64,000 nucleotides of DNA from Flavobacteriales bacterium (GTDB lineage Bacteria; Bacteroidota; Bacteroidia; Flavobacteriales_F; PHOS-HE28): NCBI GenBank assembly GCA_024103275.1, contig JAGFIV010000037.1, forward strand, positions 1-64,000. Reading direction: 5' to 3'. Positions 47,406 to 55,977 of the stretch are shown piece after piece. The notes beneath the pieces were generated by a model that had not been told where the DNA came from, ran no database searches, and was given only the letters and a program-made list of their open reading frames with translations. Position 1 is the first letter of the stretch. The number at the start of each line of letters is the position of its first letter. The translations under genes and the position numbers were made by a program.

Positions 47406-47959
47406 CAGTTTCCGCGGTAGTTGTTCACCCATTCCTTTTCCCCCATGTCGCGAAGCAGCCTGAACATCTCGGGCCCCACGATCAGCCCGTTGGTGTATTT
47501 CAGGCCATATTGCCCCAAGATCCCCATTTGCCGCGCACTGGGCGCCAGCGGCTTCTCGCTCCAGCCTTTCATGGCCCGCTGCCCGTCCGCCGTTTTCAAT
47601 GGATATTCCCAATAGCGCAGCTTCCAAAGGTTGTCCAGCGTGGGGCAATCGGTGAGGAAGCCCATGGCCGCGCTATCCGGCGGCAGGGTGCAGGCCTTCA
47701 CGCCGTACTTGCGGAACAGGTCCTCGGCATCCGGATTGGCGGGGCTGAAGGTGCGGCCTTGGGCCTGCTTGATGAAGCTTTCCCGGCTGATGGGACGGCT
47801 TTCCGCCACTTGGCCGTCCTTCATCTTCACCAGGAACAGGCAGAAGAGCTGGCCATCCATGGAAGGGGACAGGTTGAGCGCGAATTCCTGGACGGGCAAC
47901 GCCTGCGCCGGAGCGGGCATGCCCAGGCTCAACGCAATAAGGAACAGCAGCAGGCGCAT
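47405..47959 (-). CDS. Secreted protein of unknown function upstream of meaB
   Basis: The 184-residue protein has a signal peptide (MRLLLFLIALSLGMPAPAQA). The mature part includes EFALNLSPSMDGQLFCLFL, RKYGVKACTLPPD and a C-terminal ARQMGILGQYGLKYTNGLIVG, with a few cysteines. No family recognised. Coupled to meaB by TGATG. A TATTTTCG -7 element ends 7 bp before the ATG. Confidence 0.6.
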   Translation of the reverse strand: MRLLLFLIALSLGMPAPAQALPVQEFALNLSPSMDGQLFCLFLVKMKDGQVAESRPISRESFIKQAQGRTFSPANPDAEDLFRKYGVKACTLPPDSAAMGFLTDCPTLDNLWKLRYWEYPLKTADGQRAMKGWSEKPLAPSARQMGILGQYGLKYTNGLIVGPEMFRLLRDMGEKEWVNNYRGN

Positions 47960-47965
47960 GACCGG

Positions 47966-47973
47966 CGAAAATA
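47966..47973 (-). promoter_or_regulatory. -7 element TATTTTCG of the secreted protein-meaB operon
   Basis: The last G is 7 bp before the ATG at 47959, a leaderless layout like that of rpe. Confidence 0.5.
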
Positions 47974-48010
47974 CCGACGATGGGCCACGGCCGTGCTCCG
48001 CGGTCCCGCT

Positions 48011-48568
48011 TCAGCGGCCGCGTGGGGCCAGGCGGGAATAGACCAATGAATCCACATATTCACCGTTCACGCGGTAGTTCTCCCTGAAATAGCCTTCGCG
48101 GACAAACTGGTTGCGCTGCAGGACCTGGATGGAGGCCGTGTTGCCCGGGGCCACGGTGGCCTCCACGCTGTTCAGGCCGATCACCCGGAAGCCATGCTCC
48201 AGCACGGCCGCCAACGCCTCGCTGGCCAATCCCTGCCCCCACAGGTCGGGATGCAGGGCGTAGCCGACCTCGGCGCGGTGATGCTCCTTCAGGATGCGCC
48301 AGTAACCGATATAGCCCACCAGGCGGTCGGACCCCTTCACGGTGATGGCCCACATGATGGCATCGCCCGCGACGGCCGCCTGGCGGAATTCCCGCACCAT
48401 GCGCAGGCTGTCCGCGCTTCGGGTGTCGAGCGGCTTGGGGATGTAGCGCATCACGTCGGGCGAGGACCGCAGCCGGAAGATGGCCGGTGCGTCATCCTCG
48501 CGCAATTCCCGCAACACCAGGCGGCGCGTATGCAGCACGGGGATCTCCGAAAAATCCGGCCATATCAT
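48011..48568 (-). CDS. GNAT-family N-acetyltransferase (RimJ/RimL-like)
   Basis: The 185-residue protein starts with PVLHTRRLVLRELREDDAPAIFRL and has the acetyl-CoA loop HPDLWGQGLASEAL and SVEATVAPGNTASIQVLQRNQF, typical of ribosomal-protein-alanine acetyltransferase-like GNATs. The real substrate is unknown. The start at 48568 was chosen where homology begins; a longer frame exists. Confidence 0.82.
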   Translation of the reverse strand: MIWPDFSEIPVLHTRRLVLRELREDDAPAIFRLRSSPDVMRYIPKPLDTRSADSLRMVREFRQAAVAGDAIMWAITVKGSDRLVGYIGYWRILKEHHRAEVGYALHPDLWGQGLASEALAAVLEHGFRVIGLNSVEATVAPGNTASIQVLQRNQFVREGYFRENYRVNGEYVDSLVYSRLAPRGR

Positions 48569-48751
48569 GAGGCCAAGGTATTGTGCCGCCGGGATCGCCG
48601 GGCTGTCCATGGCCTGGTGGAGGGATCCAGGACGGCCCATGCCCCATGGCCCCTTGTCCATTTGCATGCTACAGGACGATATGGAACAAGGCGATCGACC
48701 GCATTGAACGGGAAGGACCGCAGGCGGCACAATGATCAGTAGTTTGGCCCT

Positions 48752-49876
48752 ATGATGAAGCACGGGATCAAATGCGATGTGGGACCTGCCTTGGCCATTC
48801 TGTTGCTGGGGTTGGCGGTGCCGGTATCGGCCAAGGAATACACGGTGCCTGCGGGCATCGATGTGGGGAAATGGTTCGCAGGGCTGCCGAAGGATGCCAC
48901 GGCGGTGGTGTTCTCCGAGGCCGCGCAATACCAGAGCGAGGGCGACATCGTGCTGCCCGAACGGGAGTTGCTGGTAATCGACGGCAAAGGCAGCCGCCTG
49001 ATCCTGGGCAAGAACTCCAATGGGTTCACCTCGCCAGTGACCGGCCAGAAGCAGGCGATGGTCCATGCAAACTACCGTTACCTGATCAAGGACTTCGCAT
49101 CGATCAAGGGCGGCCGGAAGGCCATCGACCTGCAGGCCTCGTTGGGCAGCATCGTGCAGAATTGCCACTTGGACGCACAGACGGAGGCGGCGGTGGACCT
49201 GCGCTTTTGCCTGCTGGCGCGGCTGAGCAACCTGCGCATCACCAATCCAAGGGACAAAGGCGTGGTGGTGCGGCACGGTGACTGGAAGGGGGCCAACGGA
49301 TTCAACAGCCAGAGCAACAACACGGTGCTGGAGCAGGTGCGGGTGTATTGCATGACCAGCACCACCGCCGCCTTCACCATCCTGAACACCAACGGGGTGC
49401 GCATGACGGATTGCGTATCCGAAGGGACGGGCTGCGATTACGACATCTTCCTGAGCGCCCGGCTGGACGGCACCGAGGACTGGCTGGCGAACAACACGGT
49501 GGTGAAGTCCTTCACCCTTTCCAACTTCCACGTGGAGCACGAGGTGCGCAAAGCCTCGATCTATGTGAACATGCCCATCAAGGCGACGGTGAACCTGGAG
49601 AATGTATACTGGAACAGCCCGCAGAAGGCACCGGTGATCCTGTACACCATGGGACAGCTCAATCTGTACAACATCGGTTGGTGGAACAGCTCCTTTTGGA
49701 TCGGCACGCGGGTAAATGCGCCGCGCATCAACATCTTCAATGCGCCGAGCGAGCTGGAGCTCAAGGACAAGGTGGTGCGGGACAACCGGGCCGGATTCCT
49801 GCGGATGGTGGACCCGTTGCCCAGGAACGGCACGCTGCAGCTGAATTATGTGTTCGTGCGCTGGAAGGCGATTTAG
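48752..49876 (+). CDS. Secreted right-handed beta-helix protein
   Basis: The 374-residue protein has a signal peptide (LAILLLGLAVPVSAK) and pectate-lyase-like beta-helix coils with NCHLDAQTEAAVDLRF, LSNLRITNPRDKGVVV, NNTVLEQVRVYCMTS and LNLYNIGWWNSSFWIG. No lyase catalytic residues are evident, and there is no T9SS sorting domain. It may bind or act on polysaccharide. TAG-TTTG lies 6 bp upstream of the ATG. Confidence 0.7.
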   Translation: MMKHGIKCDVGPALAILLLGLAVPVSAKEYTVPAGIDVGKWFAGLPKDATAVVFSEAAQYQSEGDIVLPERELLVIDGKGSRLILGKNSNGFTSPVTGQKQAMVHANYRYLIKDFASIKGGRKAIDLQASLGSIVQNCHLDAQTEAAVDLRFCLLARLSNLRITNPRDKGVVVRHGDWKGANGFNSQSNNTVLEQVRVYCMTSTTAAFTILNTNGVRMTDCVSEGTGCDYDIFLSARLDGTEDWLANNTVVKSFTLSNFHVEHEVRKASIYVNMPIKATVNLENVYWNSPQKAPVILYTMGQLNLYNIGWWNSSFWIGTRVNAPRINIFNAPSELELKDKVVRDNRAGFLRMVDPLPRNGTLQLNYVFVRWKAI

Positions 49877-49888
49877 CCTCTTCCCTGG

Positions 49889-50251
49889 TCATCCGTGATA
49901 GACCCGCGAGGCCGCTATCGTGCCGTCGATTACCTCCAGCACCTCGCCCACGCGCAGGGCGGGCTCGCCCTCCACGTGCCGCACGTACTCCATGAAGACG
50001 CTGCGTTCATCAGCGATTAGGTTCGTCGGTTCGTAGCGCAGCGAAGGCAGGCGGTCAAAGGCATCGCGCCACCAGGCGCGCAGGGCCGCCTTGCCCTGGA
50101 CCCAACCGTTCGTTTCCGGGCGACGGGCCAGGAGCTTTGGGCTGAAGTGCCGGGCATCATCGCTGTACAAGGCCAACAAGGCTTCCAGGTCGTGCCGGTT
50201 GAAGGCATCGAACCAGGCATGTGCAATGTCCATCGTCCGTATGCGGCCCAT
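49889..50251 (-). CDS. NTF2-like/SnoaL-type small protein
   Basis: The ~120-residue protein starts MDIAHAWFDAFNRHDLEALLALYSDDARHFSP and continues FDRLPSLRYEPTNLIADERSVFMEYVR, the cone-shaped NTF2 fold of SnoaL or DUF4440 proteins. These include isomerases, hydrolases and binding proteins, so function is open. The start could be 50251 (used) or 50233. It lies 27 bp after the upstream GNAT gene. Confidence 0.7.
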   Translation of the reverse strand: MGRIRTMDIAHAWFDAFNRHDLEALLALYSDDARHFSPKLLARRPETNGWVQGKAALRAWWRDAFDRLPSLRYEPTNLIADERSVFMEYVRHVEGEPALRVGEVLEVIDGTIAASRVYHG

Positions 50252-50278
50252 GGGCTCAAGGATTGATCCCCGCAAAGA

Positions 50279-50812
50279 TCAAGGTTGCAGCATCACGCGG
50301 AACACCATCGCCGGGGTACCGCGATGCACGGTATCCTTTTCGTGGGTCATCCCATTGCGCTTGGCCACGGCCTGGCTCTTGAAGTTGCCAGGATCGATGA
50401 GCGAGATCACCGAAGGGGCCAAGCGCTGCTGCCGGGCACATTCCTTGCAGGCCATGGCGGCTTCCGTGGCGTAGCCTTTTCCCCAAGCCGTGGGCAGCAG
50501 ATGGTAGCCCACTTCCAGTTCGGCGATGCCGTCCATTTCCTGCGTCAACAGGCCGACCATGCCGACGGGCTTCCGCGTCGCGCGCTCGCTTACCACGTTC
50601 AGGCAGGAACCGTCTTTGGCCATGCGGTCCAACGAACGTTGGATGAACCCGCGGCAATCCGCCTCGCTGCCCAAGGTGAACGGCATGAAGCGGATGGCCT
50701 CGGCGTTGTTCATGTATTCCATCCACCACAGCTGGTCGTCCATCACCGGGCGGCGGAAAACGAGGCGTTCGGTGGTGAGGCCTTCGAGGGAGGGAATGGG
50801 AAGTTGAAGCAT
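50279..50812 (-). CDS. GNAT-family N-acetyltransferase
   Basis: The 177-residue protein has LTTERLVFRRPVMDDQLWWMEYM at the start, ELEVGYHLLPTAWGKGYATEAAMACKE (acetyl-CoA loop) and ISLIDPGNFKSQAVAKRNGM, the RimJ/RimL-like pattern. Substrate unknown; it is a different subfamily from the GNAT at 48011. Confidence 0.82.
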   Translation of the reverse strand: MLQLPIPSLEGLTTERLVFRRPVMDDQLWWMEYMNNAEAIRFMPFTLGSEADCRGFIQRSLDRMAKDGSCLNVVSERATRKPVGMVGLLTQEMDGIAELEVGYHLLPTAWGKGYATEAAMACKECARQQRLAPSVISLIDPGNFKSQAVAKRNGMTHEKDTVHRGTPAMVFRVMLQP

Positions 50813-50880
50813 GCCTCGTGGTCTCCGTGAACCGGGTGAAAGCCATTGCCCTTTTCAACTTTCAGCCTGCAACTTTCAAG

Positions 50881-53265
50881 TCACTCCCTCACCATCCCCA
50901 CCGCCATCTCCACCACATCCTCCACGCTGGGTTTGCTGAAGTAGTCGCCATCGGTGCCGTAGGCGGGGCGGTGGGCCTTGGCGGTGAGCGTGGCGGGCGC
51001 GGCATCGAGGTGGCGGTAGCCCCCTTGCACCTGCAGCACCTGCTGCAGGATGTAGGCGCTGGCGCCGCCGGGCACATCCTCGTCCACCACCAGCAGGCGG
51101 TTGGTCTTCTTCAGGCTTTCCACAATGCGGTGTTCCCGGTCGAAGGGGAGGAGGGTGCGCGCATCCACCAGCTCCACGGACATGCCGAGGGCTTCCAGCC
51201 GGACCGCGGCCTCTTCGCAGATGCGGAACGTGCTGCCGTAGCTCACCAGCGTGAGGTCATTGCCTTCGCGCACCACCTCGGGGATGCCGATGGGCACGGT
51301 GAACTCGCCCAGGTTGGACGGCATGCGCTCCTTGAGCCGGTAGCCGTTGAGGCATTCGATCACCAGTGCCGGGTCGTCGCTATGGAGGAGCGTGTTGTAC
51401 ATGCCCGCTGCCTGCTGCATGTTGCGCGGCACGCAGACCACCACGCCGCGCATGCTGTTGATGATGGTGCCCATGGGGCTGCCGCTGTGCCACACGCCCT
51501 CGAGCCGGTGGCCCCGGGTACGCACGATCAGCGGGGCCTTCTGGCCGCCCTTGGTGCGCCACTGGATGGTGGCCAGGTCGTCGCTCATGCCCTGCAGGCA
51601 GAACATCAGGTAGTCCAGGTACTGGATCTCGGCCACCGGGCGCAGGCCGCGCAGCGCCAGGCCGATGCCTTGGCCCAGGATGGTGGCCTCGCGGATGCCG
51701 GCATCGCTCACGCGCAGTTCGCCGAAGCGCGCCTGCATGCCTTCCATGCCCTGGTTCACGTCGCCGATCTTGCCGGTGTCCTCGCCGAAGGTGAGCAGCA
51801 ACGGCTCCTTTTCGAAGAGCGCGGCGAAGTTGTCGCGGATGATGATGCGGCCGTCCACTTCCTCTTCCGAGGCGTATTCCACCGGCACCTCGGGCACGTT
51901 CAGGCAGCTCTTGGCACTTTGGCTGTACAGGTGGCTCCCGTACCGTTCGGCATTGTCGGCCATGGCCTTTTCCACCCATTGGCGCAATTCGTCGGCCGGG
52001 ACTTCCCGGGCACCGGCCAGGGCGAGCGCCCGCCGGGCGATGCCCAGCACTTCCCGGCGGCCGGGGTCCAGGCTCTTGCGCAGCTCGTCCGCCAAGGCCG
52101 CCGCTTCCCCCATGTCCAAGGCCTCCACCATGGCGATCACTTCGCGGCGCTCCGCCTCGATGGGGGCGGTGAATGCGGCCCAGGCCGCCTTCTGGGCCGC
52201 CCGGGCATCGGCTTTGGCTTTGGCCTGGATGGCATCGAGGTCCTCTGCCGTGGCGATGATGTTGCCCCCCGGCCTGAAGGCCAGGATGAACTCCCTGAAC
52301 CGCACGATGCAGTCCACGCTCTTGTACCACTCCAGTTCCTCCTTGCTCTTGTACCGCTCGTGGCTGCCGCTGGTGCTGTGCCCCTGGGGTTGGGTCACCT
52401 CCTCCACATGGATCACGCAGGGAACGTGTTCCTCGCGGCATTGGGCGATGGCCTGTTCGTAGGTCTTGTTCAGGGCGGCATAGTCCCAGCCCTTCACCTT
52501 GTACACCCGGATGCCGTTGGTGCCCTCCTGCTTCTCGAATCCCTTGAGCAGGGTGCTGATGCTGCCCTTGGTGGTCTGGTGGGCCTTGCTCACGCTGATG
52601 CCCCAGCCGTCATCCCACACGCTCACGGCCATGGGCACCTGCAGCACGCCCGCCGCGTTGATGGTCTCCCAGAAAAGGCCCTCGCTGGTGCTGGCATCGC
52701 CGATGGTGCCGAAGGCCACCTCGTTGCCGTGGTCGCTCAGGTGGGTGTGGTTGTGCAGCGCCTTGCCTTGGCGGAAGACCTTGCTGGCCTGTGCCAGGCC
52801 CAGCAGCCGCGGCATCTGGCCGCCGGTGGGGGAGATGTCCGGGCTGGAGTTGTACTGTTCGGCCAGGTTCCTCCAGTTCCCGTCGGCATCCAGGCTGCGG
52901 GTGGCGTAGTGGCCGTTCATTTGGCGCCCCGCGCTGGAAGGCTCGGCCACCAGGTCGGCATGGGCGTAGAGCTGGGCGAACCATTGCTGCACCGTGAGCT
53001 CGCCGATGGCGAACATGAACGTTTGGTCGCGGTAGTAGCCGCTGCGCCAGTCGCCGGGCCTGAACTGCTTGGCCATGCACACCTGCGCCAATTCCTTGCC
53101 GTCGCCGAAGATGCCGAACTTGGCCTTTCCCGTCAGCACTTCCTTGCGCCCCAGCAGGCTGGCCTCCCGGCTGAGGCAAACCAGGGCAAAGTCCTTCAGG
53201 AGCTCCTCCTTGAGCTCGGACAGGGTGATGGGGTCTTGGGAAGGGATGGATCGTGTGGTCGGCAT
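50881..53265 (-). CDS. Fused alpha-beta 2-oxoacid dehydrogenase E1 (branched-chain type)
   Basis: This thiamine diphosphate-dependent E1 decarboxylates 2-oxoacids, probably of branched-chain amino acids. The 794-residue protein joins an alpha part (GTIGDASTSEGLFWETINA ... DDGWGISV, the TPP motif GD-x-N-type) and a beta part (LTFGEDTGKIGDVNQGM, VSDAGIREATILGQGIGLAL, VPRNMQQAAGM). Such fusions occur in Bacteroidota. E2 and E3 are not in the window. The start at 53265 lies 21 bp after TACCTTCG; a 120-codon upstream extension has no homology. Confidence 0.9.
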   Translation of the reverse strand: MPTTRSIPSQDPITLSELKEELLKDFALVCLSREASLLGRKEVLTGKAKFGIFGDGKELAQVCMAKQFRPGDWRSGYYRDQTFMFAIGELTVQQWFAQLYAHADLVAEPSSAGRQMNGHYATRSLDADGNWRNLAEQYNSSPDISPTGGQMPRLLGLAQASKVFRQGKALHNHTHLSDHGNEVAFGTIGDASTSEGLFWETINAAGVLQVPMAVSVWDDGWGISVSKAHQTTKGSISTLLKGFEKQEGTNGIRVYKVKGWDYAALNKTYEQAIAQCREEHVPCVIHVEEVTQPQGHSTSGSHERYKSKEELEWYKSVDCIVRFREFILAFRPGGNIIATAEDLDAIQAKAKADARAAQKAAWAAFTAPIEAERREVIAMVEALDMGEAAALADELRKSLDPGRREVLGIARRALALAGAREVPADELRQWVEKAMADNAERYGSHLYSQSAKSCLNVPEVPVEYASEEEVDGRIIIRDNFAALFEKEPLLLTFGEDTGKIGDVNQGMEGMQARFGELRVSDAGIREATILGQGIGLALRGLRPVAEIQYLDYLMFCLQGMSDDLATIQWRTKGGQKAPLIVRTRGHRLEGVWHSGSPMGTIINSMRGVVVCVPRNMQQAAGMYNTLLHSDDPALVIECLNGYRLKERMPSNLGEFTVPIGIPEVVREGNDLTLVSYGSTFRICEEAAVRLEALGMSVELVDARTLLPFDREHRIVESLKKTNRLLVVDEDVPGGASAYILQQVLQVQGGYRHLDAAPATLTAKAHRPAYGTDGDYFSKPSVEDVVEMAVGMVRE

Positions 53266-53285
53266 GCTCGGCGGATCGTTCGTTG

Positions 53286-53293
53286 CGAAGGTA
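53286..53293 (-). promoter_or_regulatory. -7 element TACCTTCG of the E1 gene
   Basis: TAnnTTCG type, inferred leader about 14 nt. Confidence 0.45.
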
Positions 53294-53513
53294 GGGTGCG
53301 ACCGGGATCGGGGCCTGCAAAACCAGGCCCGCCGCCCGGCAAGGCTTGTTGACCGGCGCGTCGCCGCGAAGGGGGGTGGCCTCCATGCAGGCCGGCCCGG
53401 CGGGGGCAAAAGCGGACAATCAGGTCCTCTTTTTTGCGCAAGCCGAAATCTTGGCTCAACTTCGCGGCGGGAAAAGTTCCCCACGAGATCAACCGATACA
53501 CCTAACAAAAACA

Positions 53514-54014
53514 ATGAGCCCCATGAAACTTGGTTCCACGTTGATGCCCTTGGGCGTAGTAGCCCTGCTGATGGTCGCCTGCGGCGGCGGCGATGCCCAA
53601 AAGGCGGCCCCGGCCGAGCCGGCAAAGCCTGCCGAGACCACCCAGGCCGCCAAGCCTGCCACCACCGGGGAAATCACCTATCCGCCTGATTTCATCACGG
53701 CCGACAAGATCACCCCGCCGTTGACGGACGCCATCGACCAGACCATGGTGGACAACGCCATGAAGATCTTCAACGCCAAGTGCAAGGCCTGCCACGGCCT
53801 CACCGAGGAGAAGGTGGTCGGCCCGGGATGGAAGGGCGTGATCAAGGAGCGCAAGCCCGAGTGGATCATGAACATGATGCTGCACACGCAGTGGATGCTT
53901 GAGAATGATCCCGAGGCGCAGAAGCTGGTGGAGGAGACCGGTGCACAGATGACGGACCAGGAGCTCACCGAGAAGCAGGCGCGCGAGATGCTGGAGCTGA
54001 TCCGCTCGCTCTGA
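53514..54014 (+). CDS. Cytochrome c lipoprotein, paralog of the nos-cluster cytochrome
   Basis: The 166-residue lipoprotein (lipobox LLMVAC), has an Ala/Pro linker and one c-type haem domain with CKACH, VVGPGWKGV and a likely Met axial ligand in the C-terminal helical part. It is clearly related to the cytochrome at 55415-55909 (shared PEWIMNM, LHT, NDPEAQ). Periplasmic electron carrier role inferred, possibly for N2O reductase. The 248 bp before it contain no gene; no Crp/Fnr site was seen there. Confidence 0.8.
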   Translation: MSPMKLGSTLMPLGVVALLMVACGGGDAQKAAPAEPAKPAETTQAAKPATTGEITYPPDFITADKITPPLTDAIDQTMVDNAMKIFNAKCKACHGLTEEKVVGPGWKGVIKERKPEWIMNMMLHTQWMLENDPEAQKLVEETGAQMTDQELTEKQAREMLELIRSL

Positions 54015-54036
54015 GCCGATCGCGACAGGCGCATTG

Positions 54037-54069
54037 AAAAGGCCGGTTCCCGTGCGGGGCCGGCCTTTT
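54037..54069. terminator. Bidirectional terminator between convergent genes
   Basis: A 10-bp stem AAAAGGCCGG with CCGGCCTTTT (54037-54046, 54060-54069), a 13-nt loop, and T or A runs on both sides so it works in both directions. It touches the stop of the convergent membrane-protein gene. Confidence 0.85.
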
Positions 54070-55344
54070 TCATGGGACGGCGGGCAGCGGTGTGCGTTTC
54101 CGCCAGCCATGGGCCAGCAGGACGAAGATGCCTGCAGGGAGCAGCATCGACAGGGCGAGGATCAGGCCGTAGTAGCCAGGCATCATGCCCATGCCCAGCC
54201 AGAACATGCCCCCTTGCAGGAAGAGGAGGCCTTCGCTCAGCACCATTCCACCGGTGAAAACGGACAGGCCGATGCGCACGGTGGTGGAGGTGCTGATGAA
54301 CCAGCGGTTCACCAGGGCCATGGCGAAGAGCATCATGCTGATGCAGGCCAAGGTGTTCAGGTGGATGAAGCCGACCACGAAATTGCGCACGGTAAAGGCC
54401 ATCACGGCGAGCTGGGGTACGGCCACGGCGGCCTGCATCACCACCTTGAGGGCCATGCCCACCAATGCATACGTGACGCAGCGCCAGGCCCAAAGCGGGG
54501 CCTTGTCCTGCAGGCGCCGCTGTGCGCCGAACACGGCCTTTGCGGTGCGCCAACCCGCCCATAGCTGCAGGAACACCCCCACGGAGTTGACGGCATAGAC
54601 CATCCAGTGGCGTTCGCTCCAGGCGATGGCCAAGGCGAAGGTGAGCAGCACCGAGATCACCCACAGGCGTATGGTGGTGCGGTCCAGCAGGTAGCCCACG
54701 CCGTGGGTTTCGGCCCATCGGCTCCACAGGGCGAGGCCGCCGAACCAGAACCAGCCGTTGAGCTGGAAATGCAGGTAGAACTGGATGGACCAGTAATACA
54801 GCTCGGTGCCGAAGCCGCCGCCCTCGATGATGGGCCACATGGCCCACACGCCGAGCGTGGAGATGTACATCATCAACACGGCCAGGCGCGCCAGCATGCC
54901 GCTGCCGTTGACGCGCCAGGTCTGCGATACCTTCAGCACACGGGCCCCCAGCAGGTAGCTGGCCAGCATGTGCGTGATGGTCACCGACGTGGTGAAGGCA
55001 CCATAGCTCTGCACCGGGAAGCCCAGGAGCATGCCCACGACGGCCAATTGGGAAATGGCCAGCAGGGCCAAGGTGGTGCGTGAAGGGCCCTTGGGCGTCT
55101 CGTCCTTGAGCATGAAGGCCACCATGGCGATGAAGGCCCATCCCAGCATGGCCACGTGGGAATGGGCGTTCAGCAGGGCCCTGAACCGGAAGACGGGGAT
55201 GTCCCAGATGTAATAGGCCCTGAGGAAAGCCCCGATCAGGCCGGCAATTCCGAAGTTCAGCAGGGCGATGTTGAACCAGCGACGCATCCGGGCGCTAAGG
55301 TCCGCAAAATACGGGCTCCGACCCCCCTGATCAAACTCATCCAT
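54070..55344 (-). CDS. Polytopic membrane protein with haem-copper-oxidase/NnrS-like histidines
   Basis: The 424-residue protein has about 12 membrane helices. Conserved-looking histidines sit in helix contexts: LLNAHSHVAMLGW (His61, His63), TITHMLASYLLG, FYLHFQLNGWFWFGG and VVGFIHLNTLACISM. This recalls haem-copper oxidase subunit I or NnrS, but the full haem/CuB set is not evident. It lies between two paralogous cytochrome c genes next to nosZ, so a role in electron flow or NO handling is plausible. It starts 6 bp from the Crp/Fnr-like site of the divergent cytochrome gene. Confidence 0.6.
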   Translation of the reverse strand: MDEFDQGGRSPYFADLSARMRRWFNIALLNFGIAGLIGAFLRAYYIWDIPVFRFRALLNAHSHVAMLGWAFIAMVAFMLKDETPKGPSRTTLALLAISQLAVVGMLLGFPVQSYGAFTTSVTITHMLASYLLGARVLKVSQTWRVNGSGMLARLAVLMMYISTLGVWAMWPIIEGGGFGTELYYWSIQFYLHFQLNGWFWFGGLALWSRWAETHGVGYLLDRTTIRLWVISVLLTFALAIAWSERHWMVYAVNSVGVFLQLWAGWRTAKAVFGAQRRLQDKAPLWAWRCVTYALVGMALKVVMQAAVAVPQLAVMAFTVRNFVVGFIHLNTLACISMMLFAMALVNRWFISTSTTVRIGLSVFTGGMVLSEGLLFLQGGMFWLGMGMMPGYYGLILALSMLLPAGIFVLLAHGWRKRTPLPAVP

Positions 55345-55349
55345 GGGCC

Positions 55350-55391
55350 TGATATGTGTCAGCCCTACCTTAGCGGCGGTCCCGAATTTTG
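55350..55391 (+). promoter_or_regulatory. Crp/Fnr-type operator and promoter of the nos cytochrome-nosZ unit
   Basis: TGAT-ATGT-GTCA at 55350-55361 and a near-consensus -7 element GAATTTTG at 55384-55391. The G of the -7 element is 35.5 bp from the operator centre, identical to the narC and narK promoters. Inferred start near 55397 with a short leader to the ATG at 55415. Confidence 0.6.
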
Positions 55392-55414
55392 AACCCGAAA
55401 ACAAGGAAAAACAA

Positions 55415-55909
55415 ATGTTAACGAAGAAGGCTACGGTGTACAGGAACATGGCCGCAGGTATCGGCCTGGCCTCGATGATGGCTTTGGTGGCGGCATGCGG
55501 CGGAAGCGGGTCGGCCCCGGCGGAAAAGCCGGCGACGGCGAATGAGGCAGCCAAGACGGAGGCGGCAACCCCGCTGCCGGGAATGATCACTGCCGACCAG
55601 ATCGTCCCGCCCCTGGAGGAAGGCAAGATCGACCAGGCCATGGTGTCCAAGGGCAAGGAGATCTACGAGGTAAAATGCCTGTCCTGCCATAGCTTGGGCA
55701 CCAACCGCGTGGTGGGTCCGGGCTGGGAGGGCATCATGAAGCAACGTACGCCGGAGTGGATCATGAACATGATCCTGCACACGGACGCGATGCTGGAAAC
55801 CGACCCCGAAGCCCAGGCCATGTTGGAGGAGTGCCTGGTGCGCATGCCCAACCAAAACCTGACCAACGAGGAAGCGCGCGACGTGCTGGAGTTCATGCGC
55901 ACGCTTTGA
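55415..55909 (+). CDS. Cytochrome c lipoprotein directly upstream of nosZ
   Basis: The 164-residue protein has a signal sequence with lipobox LVAAC, an Ala/Glu-rich linker and a single haem domain with CLSCH, VVGPGWEGIMKQRTPEWIMNM and a C-terminal helix with Met (VRMPNQNLTNEEARDVLEFMR). It probably hands electrons to NosZ; clade II nos clusters often include small c-type cytochromes. The start at 55415 lies inside the inferred transcript, unlike the longer frame from 55343. 68 bp before nosZ with no terminator. Confidence 0.82.
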   Translation: MLTKKATVYRNMAAGIGLASMMALVAACGGSGSAPAEKPATANEAAKTEAATPLPGMITADQIVPPLEEGKIDQAMVSKGKEIYEVKCLSCHSLGTNRVVGPGWEGIMKQRTPEWIMNMILHTDAMLETDPEAQAMLEECLVRMPNQNLTNEEARDVLEFMRTL

Positions 55910-55977
55910 TCAACCACATCCCGGTGGAACATGGCCGGTGAAAAAGGACCAAAACAAAACAACCAACCACCTTTTCA

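Noticed and set aside
50818-53352. An 844-codon plus-strand frame opposite the E1 gene
   Set aside because: Antisense shadow of a clearly recognisable fused dehydrogenase.
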